DNA of 64,000 nucleotides, from NCBI GenBank assembly GCA_003278955.1, contig QCCB01000003.1, forward strand, positions 24,379 to 88,378, given 5' to 3'. This document shows, piece after piece, positions 19,057 through 26,988 of this stretch (position 1 is its first letter; each line of letters starts with the position of its first letter). The translations under genes and the position numbers were made by a program. The notes under the pieces were generated by a model. It saw only the letters and a program-made list of their open reading frames with translations. It ran no database searches and was not told the DNA's origin. Source of the stretch: Prochlorococcus sp. AG-347-K10. GTDB lineage: Bacteria > Cyanobacteriota > Cyanobacteriia > PCC-6307 > Cyanobiaceae.

Positions 19057-19731
19057 CTTTTCGCGAGATAGGTGATGAATGATCATTCCCTCCATAACTA
19101 AATTTGGGGCATTAACAATATTTTTTTTCTTAGTTTTTAGAATTTCTGTAAGGAATTGAGAGTCTCCTCCACAAGTTATCAAGATATCCTTTTCAGGATT
19201 AAATAAACTATTAATAAATCCACTTAAAGAGTTGGTTACCCCTTTTAAAATTGCTTCTTCTGTATTAATTAAAAAATCATTGGTTGGAATATCAAAATTT
19301 TTGGGAATTTTTAGATTTTTTGTTCTTTGTTGCATTGATTTTAATTGTGTTAGAAAACCTGGAATAAGTTGACCACCGAGAATGGATCCATTTGGATTTA
19401 ATTTTGTTATGGATAATATTGTGCCAAAATCTGCAATTAGCAAATCTTTGTTTAAAGGGTTTTCAATAATTTTTAAAGCTGCAAGACAGGCAAGAGCTCT
19501 ATCAACCCCAAAAAAATCAGGGAGATTTGATAACTGAATATCTTTAGTTTTTATTTCATTGTTTTTTTTTAGAATAAACTTTGGAGATTTCCCTACTGAA
19601 GCCCAAATTATTTTATTCATATTGATATTTTCTGGAGGCGAATCATTTTTGTTTGTGTGAAAAAATTTATAATCACTTTCTACATATTCTGCCCAATGCA
19701 GTCTACTATTACCAACTAATAAAAAAATCAT
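19048..19731 (-). CDS. coaX: Type III pantothenate kinase
   Basis: First step of CoA synthesis in organisms lacking CoaA. Motifs: FLLVGNSRLHWAEY in place of DxGNTxxxW at the N-terminus, FGVDRALACLAA (about residue 75, substrate binding), LIADFGTILSITKL (about 98) and SILGGQLIPGF (about 117), and ITCGGDSQFL near the C-terminus. The first Asp of the phosphate motif is Leu here, which I think is common in cyanobacterial homologues. The 227-residue gene overlaps the cysH stop by 4 bases (ATGA-type coupling). Confidence 0.88.
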   Translation of the reverse strand: MIFLLVGNSRLHWAEYVESDYKFFHTNKNDSPPENINMNKIIWASVGKSPKFILKKNNEIKTKDIQLSNLPDFFGVDRALACLAALKIIENPLNKDLLIADFGTILSITKLNPNGSILGGQLIPGFLTQLKSMQQRTKNLKIPKNFDIPTNDFLINTEEAILKGVTNSLSGFINSLFNPEKDILITCGGDSQFLTEILKTKKKNIVNAPNLVMEGMIIHHLSREKLL

Positions 19732-20459
19732 ATTTGATAATCATTAACATGAATTCCACATTCTTGTTTTATGCCTCCAAATCTTGTAGCTCTGCCTTTG
19801 ATGTCAATACCATCTGGGGAACTGGAGTGCCAATCACCTACAGTGGAATAACCTTTAATAAAAAGTGGATGGGCAGGTAAATTATTATCTTTCATATAAT
19901 AAAAAATATCTTTATTTGTCCAATTTAATAAAGGTCTTAAAGAAAGTCTTTGACGAATTAAGTCAAGGAATTGCATTTTATTTCTATCTTCTGTTTGGCT
20001 TGATCTAATACCGCTAGCCCAGCATTTAATATTATATTTTTCTAGAGCATTTTCTAGAGGTTTTATCTTTCTTAATTCATGATATTTATCTAAATCATTG
20101 GCTTTATTTGTTTCCCAAAGTTTTCCATATAATGCCTCCATTCTAGCTGGGGAAAGTTCACTTTGTAGAACTATTATTTCTAAAGATAAATCTTCAATAA
20201 GCTTTTGGGCGTAATGATATGTTTCTTCAGGTAAGTAACCTGTATCTATCCAGAAGATTTTGATTTTTTTTTGCAAACCTGATTGACTTAGCATATTTAG
20301 AAGAACGGATGACTGTATTCCAAAACTTGTTGTAATTGCAAATTGATTACCAAACTTTTCATGGCCCCATATAAGCATTTCTTGAGCTTTCAAATCTAAA
20401 AGCTGTTGATTATATTTCTTTAAATTATGTTTTAGATTTTTGTGAATTTTTTCAATCAT
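19728..20459 (-). CDS. cysH: Phosphoadenylyl-sulfate (PAPS) reductase
   Basis: Reduces PAPS (or APS) to sulfite using thioredoxin, in assimilatory sulfate reduction. Features: ITTSFGIQSSVLLNML (P-loop-like SGGxDS equivalent, about residue 43), FWIDTGYLPEETYHYA (about 77), CWASGIRSSQT, HPLFIKGYSTVGDW and the C-terminal ECGIH with the catalytic Cys. No extra CC pairs that would ligate the Fe-S cluster of APS reductases are obvious (single CWASG and ECGIH cysteines), favouring PAPS specificity. First gene of a two-gene unit with coaX. Confidence 0.92.
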   Translation of the reverse strand: MIEKIHKNLKHNLKKYNQQLLDLKAQEMLIWGHEKFGNQFAITTSFGIQSSVLLNMLSQSGLQKKIKIFWIDTGYLPEETYHYAQKLIEDLSLEIIVLQSELSPARMEALYGKLWETNKANDLDKYHELRKIKPLENALEKYNIKCWASGIRSSQTEDRNKMQFLDLIRQRLSLRPLLNWTNKDIFYYMKDNNLPAHPLFIKGYSTVGDWHSSSPDGIDIKGRATRFGGIKQECGIHVNDYQI

Positions 20460-20498
20460 TCTTCCAGTGGATTATGAGTTAATGTTATCTCGCTCAAT

Positions 20499-20528
20499 TT
20501 GAAAATTATTCGTATAGTTTAATAATAC
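20499..20528 (+). promoter_or_regulatory. Weak candidate promoter for the NDH-2/transport cluster
   Basis: TTGAAA at 20499 and TAATAC at 20523 are 18 bases apart, 25 bases before the ndh start, in the divergent spacer with cysH. Only the -35 box is a close match, and the background is AT-rich. Confidence 0.3.
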
Positions 20529-20552
20529 ATTTATGCATAACAATATTTACTA

Positions 20553-21743
20553 ATGAAATCAATACAAAAACCAATAGTAATAGTTGGAGCAGGTTTTGCT
20601 GGCATGACTGTTGCTCTGAATTTAAAGAATATTAATCCTTCATTACCGATTCTTGTAGTAGATTCTGAGTCAAACTTTATATTTAAACCTTTGATGTATG
20701 AAATTTTAAGTAAAGAAATAAGAATGTGGGAAGCCACTCCTAAGTTTGCAAAAATTTTTTCTGATGCAGGTATAACTTTTTTAAAAAATTCTTTAACAAA
20801 GATTTCTTTTAAAGAAAATAGTCTTGAATTTAGTGATAAATTAAAAATTAATTATAAATACCTTATCCTCTGTACAGGATCAGTCCCAAATCAATTTTCA
20901 ATAAAAGGTGTTGATGAAAACTGTTATTTTTTTAATAATTTAGAAGATTTTAAAAAATTAAATTATGCTTTAAAAAACCTTCAAAAAGAATATAATAAAA
21001 AGTTATTTATAGTTGGTGGCGGTCCTTCTGGAATTGAATTAGCTTGCAAAATTGATGACATATATAAAAAGAAATTTGATATTTATCTTATTGAGAAATC
21101 TAATGAAATTCTTGGTAAAAACAAGATTTTTAATCGAGAAGAAGCAGAGAAGTCACTAGAAAAAAGAAAAATAAATGTTTTGTTAAATTCTATTGTTAAT
21201 CAAGTGTCTGAAACTGCAATTTCTATCTCTAATGAAACTGGAATTAATACTTTTGATAAGGATATTGTAATTTGGACTGCAGGAGTTAAACCTAATTTGT
21301 CTTATTTGGAAACTGATGAAATAACAAAAAAATTTGGACGAATTTTAGTTAATAAAAATTTGCAAATAGATAACTATAATAACTGTTTTGCGCTTGGCGA
21401 TATTGCACTTATTGAAGGAATGGAGGATTTACCAATAACTGCTCAGGTTGCTATGCAAGAAGGAAGTCATTTGGCTAGCAATTTAGAACTTTTAATACAA
21501 GGAAAGGATCCTTTACCTTTTGAATTTCAAGACAATGGCGAAATGATTAGCTTAGGAATTGGTGAAGCTTCAATTTCTGGCCTCGGTGTTACTTTATCTG
21601 GGAAGTTGGCTTTCGAGGCAAGAAGACTTATATATGCTTCCAAGTTGCCTGATATTAAGGAAAGCCTCAAATCTGCATCTTCATGGATATTCCAAAAAAA
21701 ATCTATTTTTAAAAAGTTTGTTAAAAAAGATAATTCTAATTAA
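20553..21743 (+). CDS. ndh: Type II NADH dehydrogenase (NDH-2)
   Basis: Single-subunit, non-proton-pumping NAD(P)H:quinone oxidoreductase at the membrane surface. Two Rossmann motifs are clear: IVIVGAGFAGMTVALNL (FAD, residues 6-22) and LFIVGGGPSGIELACK (NADH, about 150). ALGDIALIEG (about 280) is the FAD-binding GD motif, and VIWTAGVKPN is typical. It has 396 residues with no EF-hand insertion. It is followed within about 50 bases by a permease and two potassium-transport genes on the same strand, suggesting a shared transcript. Confidence 0.9.
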   Translation: MKSIQKPIVIVGAGFAGMTVALNLKNINPSLPILVVDSESNFIFKPLMYEILSKEIRMWEATPKFAKIFSDAGITFLKNSLTKISFKENSLEFSDKLKINYKYLILCTGSVPNQFSIKGVDENCYFFNNLEDFKKLNYALKNLQKEYNKKLFIVGGGPSGIELACKIDDIYKKKFDIYLIEKSNEILGKNKIFNREEAEKSLEKRKINVLLNSIVNQVSETAISISNETGINTFDKDIVIWTAGVKPNLSYLETDEITKKFGRILVNKNLQIDNYNNCFALGDIALIEGMEDLPITAQVAMQEGSHLASNLELLIQGKDPLPFEFQDNGEMISLGIGEASISGLGVTLSGKLAFEARRLIYASKLPDIKESLKSASSWIFQKKSIFKKFVKKDNSN

Positions 21744-21791
21744 ACTTTTTTGAAATATTTTTTTGGGTATATTGAGTTAAATAAGTTTCAT

Positions 21792-23600
21792 ATGAATTTA
21801 ATTACAGTAGTTACTAATAATTTTGATGCGTTTATAACGGTAGTTGTTTTAATAATGTCAATAATTTTGTTTATTAAAAATACTATTGCGCCAGAATTGA
21901 CTGGTTTGTTATGTGTTGGAATATTTATAGCAACAGGGGTTCTTTCTCCTGAAAAAGCTTTAGCTGGATTTGGTAGCCCATCCTTAATTACCCTTATGGG
22001 TTTATTTGCAGTTTCCTCTGCATTATTTAAAAGTGGTGCCTTAGACAGAGTAAGAGAATTGATTTCTTCTGAAAGTATTAAAACGCCAAGAAAATTAATT
22101 TCTTTGATAGCTTTTTTGATAGCTCCCATATCTGGAATTGTACCTAATACTCCAGTAGTGGCATCTTTATTACCTTTGATTGAAGGTTGGTGCGAGCGGA
22201 GAAATATATCTCCATCAAAAGTTTTACTACCTCTTTCTTTTGCTACTTTACTAGGTGGAACTCTGACATTGTTAGGTAGCTCAGTAAATCTTCTTGTAAG
22301 TGATATTAGTCAACAATTAGGTTATGGAGCTTTGGAATTATTTAGTTTGACTTCAATCGGAATTCCTGTGTGGCTAATAGGTATAACCTATATGATTTTA
22401 GTTTCTGAAATGCTTTTGCCAGATAGAGGTATGAATAAGGATTTTATTAGAAATGGAGACATGAATATTTACTTTACTGAAGTTACTGTTCCCTCTGCAT
22501 CAGAATTAGTTGGGCAATCTGTTAGAAATAGTCGATTACAAAGGCGATTTGATGTTGATGTTCTTGAATTGCAACGAAATGGAAAAGTTATTCTTCCTCC
22601 TTTGGCTGATAGAAAGATTGAACCTAATGATAGATTAATCATCCGTGTTACAAGGGCAGACTTATTTAGACTGCAGCAGGAACATACCATTCTGTTAGGA
22701 GAGAAAAGAAGATCTTATGGAGTGGCTGATGTTTTCTCAGATGATGAAGGTACTAAAACCTTTGAAGCCCTTTTGCCAGCTGGTTCTACTCTAGCTGGAG
22801 CAAGTTTGAGAGAATTAAGATTTAGGCAGCGTCATAATGCAACAGTTTTAGCACTTAGAAGAGGCCAACAAACTGTTCAAGAGAGATTAGGCCAAGCTGT
22901 TTTAAGGGCTGGAGATGTTTTATTATTGCAAGCACCTTTAGATTCTATAAGAGGTTTGCAAGCTAGTAATGATTTGCTTATTTTAGATCAATTTGAAGAT
23001 GATTTACCTTTCTTGATAAAAAAACCTATATCGATTGGTATTGCAATAGCTATGTTAGTTATACCTTCGGTTTCTAATATTCCATTAGTAGGTTCAGTCC
23101 TTTTAGCAGTAATAGCAATGGTTGCTTGTGGATGTTTAAGACCTGCAGAGATACAAAAATCAATTAGGTTAGATGTCATTTTATTATTGGGATCTTTATC
23201 ATGTTTTAGTGTAGCTATGCAGGTCACAGGATTAGCAGATTTAATTGCAGTAAATCTAAATTTTGCCCTCAATGGAATGCCTCTTTATTTTGCCCTAGTC
23301 GTAATTTTTGTATCTACAGTTATTCTTACACAATTTATTAGTAATGCTGCTTCGGTTGCTTTGATTTTGCCTGTTGCTATTGAATTCTCAAATGTTTTAG
23401 AAATTTCACCAAGAGCTTTAATAATGCTTGTTTTATTCGGTGCAAGTCAATCTTTCTTGACTCCAATGGGTTATCAAACAAATTTAATGGTTTATGGTCC
23501 TGGAAGATATAGATTTTTTGATATCGCAAAATACGGAGCTGGATTAACACTCATAATGTCATTTACGGTGCCAGCATTGATAATTTTAAATTACGGGTAA
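21792..23600 (+). CDS. SLC13/DASS-like permease with two RCK_C (TrkA-C) domains
   Basis: Membrane transporter of the CitT/ArsB-like ion transporter superfamily. About five N-terminal helices (residues 1-195) are followed by two soluble TrkA-C domains (about 225-290 and 320-395, e.g. ELVGQSVRNSRLQRRFDVDV and STLAGASLRELRFRQRHNATV), then a C-terminal membrane half (from about residue 410) with the ASQSFLTPMGYQTNLMVYGPG motif. This architecture is seen in proposed sulfate or Na+/anion permeases of cyanobacteria. The track start at 21750 is TTG; ATG 21792 gives 602 residues. Substrate unproven; sulfate is one candidate. Confidence 0.85.
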   Translation: MNLITVVTNNFDAFITVVVLIMSIILFIKNTIAPELTGLLCVGIFIATGVLSPEKALAGFGSPSLITLMGLFAVSSALFKSGALDRVRELISSESIKTPRKLISLIAFLIAPISGIVPNTPVVASLLPLIEGWCERRNISPSKVLLPLSFATLLGGTLTLLGSSVNLLVSDISQQLGYGALELFSLTSIGIPVWLIGITYMILVSEMLLPDRGMNKDFIRNGDMNIYFTEVTVPSASELVGQSVRNSRLQRRFDVDVLELQRNGKVILPPLADRKIEPNDRLIIRVTRADLFRLQQEHTILLGEKRRSYGVADVFSDDEGTKTFEALLPAGSTLAGASLRELRFRQRHNATVLALRRGQQTVQERLGQAVLRAGDVLLLQAPLDSIRGLQASNDLLILDQFEDDLPFLIKKPISIGIAIAMLVIPSVSNIPLVGSVLLAVIAMVACGCLRPAEIQKSIRLDVILLLGSLSCFSVAMQVTGLADLIAVNLNFALNGMPLYFALVVIFVSTVILTQFISNAASVALILPVAIEFSNVLEISPRALIMLVLFGASQSFLTPMGYQTNLMVYGPGRYRFFDIAKYGAGLTLIMSFTVPALIILNYG

Positions 23601-23604
23601 TATC

Positions 23605-25008
23605 GTGAAATTCACAAGTAAGGTTTATAAGTTAAAAGATGCTTACAAAAAGTTATCTGTTCCTCAATTTACTATTGTTACAGGATTGTTTGTTATTTGC
23701 CTTGGAACTTTAATTTTGAGTTCTCCATTATGTTCATCTTCAAAGGTTGGTTTGTGGGAAGCATTTTTTACATCAACTTCTGCTATAACCGTAACTGGCT
23801 TAACCATAATAGATATTGGTGTTGATTTAAATTTCTTTGGCCAAGTTTTCTTAGCCTTTATGCTTTTATCAGGTGGTCTAGGATTAATGGCTATTACAAC
23901 ATTTTTACAAGGGTTTGTTGTAAAGGGGACAAAGCTAAGAACTAGATTAGACAAAGGAAAGACTCTAGATGAATTTGGAGTTGGAGGAATTGGTCGAACT
24001 TTTCAAAGCATTGCTATTACTGCGATTAGTATCATATCCTTAGGTGCAATTGTTTTATATTTTTTTGGATTTGTAGATATTCAAAATAATTGGGAAAGAC
24101 TATGGTCCTCGATTTTTCACAGTATATCTGCATATAACAATGCAGGATTTTCTTTAATGTCAAATAGTCTTCAAGACTATAGAACAAATTATTTGGTGAA
24201 TAGTGTTTTTGTTTTTCTCATTGTTATGGGTGGATTGGGCTGGAGGGTTATTGATGATATTTGGAGTAATAAAAAAAATCTTTCTTATAAAAAATTAAGC
24301 CTTCATTCCAGACTAGTTATTAGGACAAGTTTGTCTCTAATATTGTTCGGATCATTAGGATTCTTTATCACTGAATCATTGCTTAATAGTCAATTTTTTA
24401 ATGATTTGAATGTGTTTGAACGGTTATTGTCATCAATCTTTGAGACAGTAAGTGCAAGAACTGCAGGCTTTACAAATTATCCAATCTCCTTGAACTCTAT
24501 ATCAGATACTGGCATATTGTTATTAATGACTTTGATGTTTATTGGAGCAAGTACCGGAGGTACTGGTGGAGGCATAAAAACAACCACATTTATTGCTTTA
24601 ATGGCTGCGACAAGATCAACCTTAAGGGGTCAGAAAGATGTAATTATTAGTAATAGATTAATTTCAGATAAAGTTATTCTGAAGGCAGTTGGAATTACAG
24701 TTGGATCTTTACTTTTTGTTCTTTTAATGGCAATGTTGCTAAGTACCACAAATACATTTGTTAAGAAAGAATCTTTCACATTCCTAGAAATTCTGTTCAC
24801 CTGCATATCTGCATTTGCAACTGTTGGTTTTGATATCGGTCTAACTGCTAAATTAAATCATTTTGGCCAATTTATTCTTATTGTCGGAATGTTTGTAGGC
24901 AGACTTGGTATCCTTTTGCTTTTAAGTGCACTTTGGCAAGCTCTTTATAAGAGTAGAATAGATAGACAAAAGAGAATTGGCTATCCTAGGGCTGATCTTT
25001 ATGTTTAG
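23605..25008 (+). CDS. ktrB: Potassium uptake membrane subunit, TrkH/KtrB type
   Basis: Pore subunit for K+ (Na+-coupled) uptake. The 467-residue protein has the repeated M1-P-M2 plan: pore-loop elements STSAITVTGLTI (about residue 57), SAYNNAGFSLM (about 175), SARTAGFTNYP (about 287) and SAFATVGFDIGL (about 398), each with the selectivity-filter glycine. The start is a GTG 4 bases after the permease stop. With the KtrA-like gene 18 bases downstream it forms a two-component K+ system. Confidence 0.94.
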   Translation: MKFTSKVYKLKDAYKKLSVPQFTIVTGLFVICLGTLILSSPLCSSSKVGLWEAFFTSTSAITVTGLTIIDIGVDLNFFGQVFLAFMLLSGGLGLMAITTFLQGFVVKGTKLRTRLDKGKTLDEFGVGGIGRTFQSIAITAISIISLGAIVLYFFGFVDIQNNWERLWSSIFHSISAYNNAGFSLMSNSLQDYRTNYLVNSVFVFLIVMGGLGWRVIDDIWSNKKNLSYKKLSLHSRLVIRTSLSLILFGSLGFFITESLLNSQFFNDLNVFERLLSSIFETVSARTAGFTNYPISLNSISDTGILLLMTLMFIGASTGGTGGGIKTTTFIALMAATRSTLRGQKDVIISNRLISDKVILKAVGITVGSLLFVLLMAMLLSTTNTFVKKESFTFLEILFTCISAFATVGFDIGLTAKLNHFGQFILIVGMFVGRLGILLLLSALWQALYKSRIDRQKRIGYPRADLYV

Positions 25009-25026
25009 GATTGACTGAGTTTTATT

Positions 25027-25731
25027 ATGGCTGATTGGTGGCAGTGGTCTCAAAAGAAAGAAAAAGAAGCACTCACTTTTGCAGTTGTTGGCGTTGGAAG
25101 ATTTGGAACTGCTGTTTGTAGAGAACTTATAAGTAATGGTGCAGATGTTTTGGCTGCAGATTATTCGGAAAAAGCTATTGATGATTTGAGACAATTGGAA
25201 CCTTCTATAGAAGCTAGAGTTGTAGATTGCACTGACGAGGAGTCTATGAAGGAATCTGGAATACTTGAAATGAATACTGTTGTAGTAGGTATAAGTGAAC
25301 CCATTGAAGCAAGTATAACTACGACACTTATTGCTAAAGATAGTGAAGGTAGCAAAGTGAAAAGAGTAATAGCAAGGGCTACGAGTGACTTGCACGAAAA
25401 AATGTTAAAAAGGGTGGGTGCAGACAAAGTTGTCTTCCCTTCCAGAATGCAAGGTGAGAGATTAGGTTTAGAACTAGTTAGACCAAATTTAATTGAAAGA
25501 TTGGAACTCGACAACCAAACTGGTATAGATGAAATAACTGTTCCAGAGGAATTTATCGGAAGATCTTTGAGAGATTTGAATTTGAGAAAAAATTATTTAG
25601 TTAATGTTCTTGCAGCGGGACCTGCTGAGGAGTTAACAGTTAATCCCCCAGCAAAATATATCTTGGAAAGAGGAAATATTTTGGTAGTAATGGGAAAAAC
25701 TGTAGATTTACAGAAATTGCCTCAGAATTAA
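25027..25731 (+). CDS. ktrA: Potassium uptake regulatory subunit, KtrA/TrkA type
   Basis: Cytosolic gating ring subunit for KtrB. An RCK_N Rossmann fold begins with FAVVGVGRFGTAVCRELISNGADVL (glycine motif about residues 17-28, acidic residue after the second strand), and an RCK_C domain follows (about 165-234, IGRSLRDLNLRKNYLVNVLA). The length of 234 residues is normal. Long antisense frames (24922-25395 and 25161-25514) are shadows. Its stop is 6 bases from the convergent ribbon-helix-helix gene. Confidence 0.94.
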   Translation: MADWWQWSQKKEKEALTFAVVGVGRFGTAVCRELISNGADVLAADYSEKAIDDLRQLEPSIEARVVDCTDEESMKESGILEMNTVVVGISEPIEASITTTLIAKDSEGSKVKRVIARATSDLHEKMLKRVGADKVVFPSRMQGERLGLELVRPNLIERLELDNQTGIDEITVPEEFIGRSLRDLNLRKNYLVNVLAAGPAEELTVNPPAKYILERGNILVVMGKTVDLQKLPQN

Positions 25732-25737
25732 ATATTT

Positions 25738-26040
25738 TTAATCAGATTTTTTATAATATCTAATCCTTTGAGGAGCTCTTTTTAATCTTTTGACGCTTTG
25801 TTTTTCAAGTTCGTCTCTGAATTTATCGGTATTTAAATTATTTTCTGAGAAAAATGTTTTACCCTCTTTCTTAAAGTATTTTTTTATACCCTCTTGTATT
25901 AACACTTTTGCCATATTACTAACTGTCCTAGATTCATTATTGGCCAAAAAAGTTAATTGCTCACATATTAATTCTGGAAGAACTACTTGAATTCTGGGGG
26001 ATTTAGGCTTCCCATTAGTTGAGTTTTGCCGGGTAGCCAT
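25738..26040 (-). CDS. Ribbon-helix-helix (CopG-like) DNA-binding protein, 100 aa
   Basis: The middle segment PRIQVVLPELICEQLTFLANNESRTVSNMAKVLIQEGI (about residues 15-52) fits the RHH pattern: a short beta strand, then two helices with the S-x-x-N/S turn between them. The rest is basic and polar. The upstream region contains a nested inverted repeat (26050-26087) ending about 10 bases from the start, suggesting autoregulation. The next gene is divergent and may share the operator. Target genes are unknown. Confidence 0.7.
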   Translation of the reverse strand: MATRQNSTNGKPKSPRIQVVLPELICEQLTFLANNESRTVSNMAKVLIQEGIKKYFKKEGKTFFSENNLNTDKFRDELEKQSVKRLKRAPQRIRYYKKSD

Positions 26041-26049
26041 GAGTCAAAG

Positions 26050-26087
26050 TTGATAACTGTTACTTATAAGTATACACAGTTAGTCAA
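26050..26087. promoter_or_regulatory. Nested inverted repeat, probable operator between divergent genes
   Basis: A perfect 12-base palindrome TACTTATAAGTA (26061-26072) is flanked by a second perfect pair, TAACTGT (26054-26060) and ACAGTTA (26076-26082), with further partial symmetry outside (TTGA ... TCAA). It lies in the 58-base spacer next to the start of a ribbon-helix-helix protein, the class that binds such repeats as dimers of dimers. Function is inferred. Confidence 0.6.
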
Positions 26088-26125
26088 GGATACTATCTTT
26101 GTGTATATTATTAGTAAGGAAGTTT

Positions 26126-26497
26126 ATGTCCGTATCAATTAATTGTTTTTATTGCACCATGAAAAATTCAAGAAAACTTGATTCCCCTAAAAGGTCGATA
26201 ATTGATAAAAAGAAAAAAAGATTAGTTAATTCTGATTCTCATGACAATGAAAATAGTGATGTTTTGGTATCAGCTGTAATTAGTCCGTATTTGTTAACTC
26301 ATCTTCACCATATCCTTCAGCAGTCTGAGTACTATGCTCAAAAAGATGGTAGAAAATCTCACGCAGCTAACTTTGCGAAATTAAGAAAAGTTTTGTGTTT
26401 AGACGCAAGAAGTATGGCAGATGCCTCTGCAAAAGAAATAAAAGATGCTGATAATGATTTATCTTTTAATCAATATAATGAACAAAATGTAGCTTGA
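26126..26497 (+). CDS. Hypothetical protein, about 123 aa
   Basis: No family recognised. The N-terminal 45 residues are basic and serine-rich; the middle (DVLVSAVISPYLLTHLHHILQQSEYYAQKDGRKSH, about residues 46-80) is helical and looks conserved, and the C-terminus is acidic. Start choice: the track's TTG at 26099 is weak; ATG 26126 has TAAGGA 5-6 bases upstream; ATG 26159 is also possible. It is divergent from the RHH gene across the nested palindrome, so the two may be coregulated. Confidence 0.6.
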   Translation: MSVSINCFYCTMKNSRKLDSPKRSIIDKKKKRLVNSDSHDNENSDVLVSAVISPYLLTHLHHILQQSEYYAQKDGRKSHAANFAKLRKVLCLDARSMADASAKEIKDADNDLSFNQYNEQNVA

Positions 26498-26531
26498 AGT
26501 AATAATCTATTAATAAATAGATTTTTAAAAC

Positions 26532-26762
26532 ATGTCCAGTAATGCTGAAAAGCTCTATAAGTTAATAGCCAACGATTCCAAAAAGAAACAAAGTTTGTTT
26601 ATGACAGCCTTAACAAATCCCAAAAAAGCATTAGATAAAATATGCGATATTGGCGACGAATTCAATATTTCTGTGACTAAAGAAGAGGTTATTGAATATT
26701 TGAGTACTATTGATGATGATGCCACTAAAATGTGGTTAATCAAGGCTCGAGGAGGTCTTTAG
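26532..26762 (+). CDS. Nif11-like small protein, 76 aa
   Basis: The sequence MSSNAEKLYKLIANDSKKKQ... NPKKALDKICDIGDEFNISVTKEEVIEYL resembles the Nif11 domain: a helix with D-x-x-x-x-x near residue 15, then a glycine turn followed by S-x-T-x-E-E at about residues 48-54. Nif11 domains serve as leader peptides for prochlorosin-type lanthipeptides in picocyanobacteria. Here the protein ends ARGGL with almost nothing after the Gly-Gly, so no core peptide is present. Its 3' end overlaps a convergent 58-codon gene by 23 bases. Family assignment is tentative. Confidence 0.6.
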   Translation: MSSNAEKLYKLIANDSKKKQSLFMTALTNPKKALDKICDIGDEFNISVTKEEVIEYLSTIDDDATKMWLIKARGGL

Positions 26763-26916
26763 AGAAAGGTTTCGAATAATTATTATTTTGATCAATAAGA
26801 GGTTTATTCCTTTTGTTATAGCCGCCTCCTCCAGCTAAAGTCCAGAAAAACCAGTAACTTGGAATTGCAAGAGCCGCGGCTATGAAAATCACTACAATTT
26901 GTTCTATTCTTTTCAT
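26740..26916 (-). CDS. Small single-span membrane protein, 58 aa
   Basis: Not in the ORF track. ATG at 26916 and TGA at 26740-26742 frame MKRIEQIVVIFIAAALAIPS followed by YWFFWTLAGGGG and a polar tail (YNKRNKPLIDQNNN to DLLEP). One hydrophobic helix at about residues 6-28 with a basic start predicts Nin-Cout insertion; a Gly4 run follows. It explains the otherwise empty 26763-26988 spacer. The last 23 bases overlap the Nif11-like gene on the other strand. Function unknown. Confidence 0.62.
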   Translation of the reverse strand: MKRIEQIVVIFIAAALAIPSYWFFWTLAGGGGYNKRNKPLIDQNNNYSKPFSKDLLEP

Positions 26917-26988
26917 GATTTAATTTTATTCTACAAAATATTTTTTAGTAAATAAGCCACAAATTTTGTAAATTCTATTTTTAAAACA

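Noticed and set aside
21788-22690. Antisense frames of 113 and 73 aa over the permease gene
   Set aside because: Composition follows the permease's codons in reverse; the sense frame has complete domains, so these are shadows.
24922-25514. Two antisense frames over the KtrB/KtrA region (157 and 117 aa)
   Set aside because: They overlap strong plus-strand domains of KtrB and KtrA, have biased composition (many F, Y, C, S) and no start or neighbour logic, so they are shadows.
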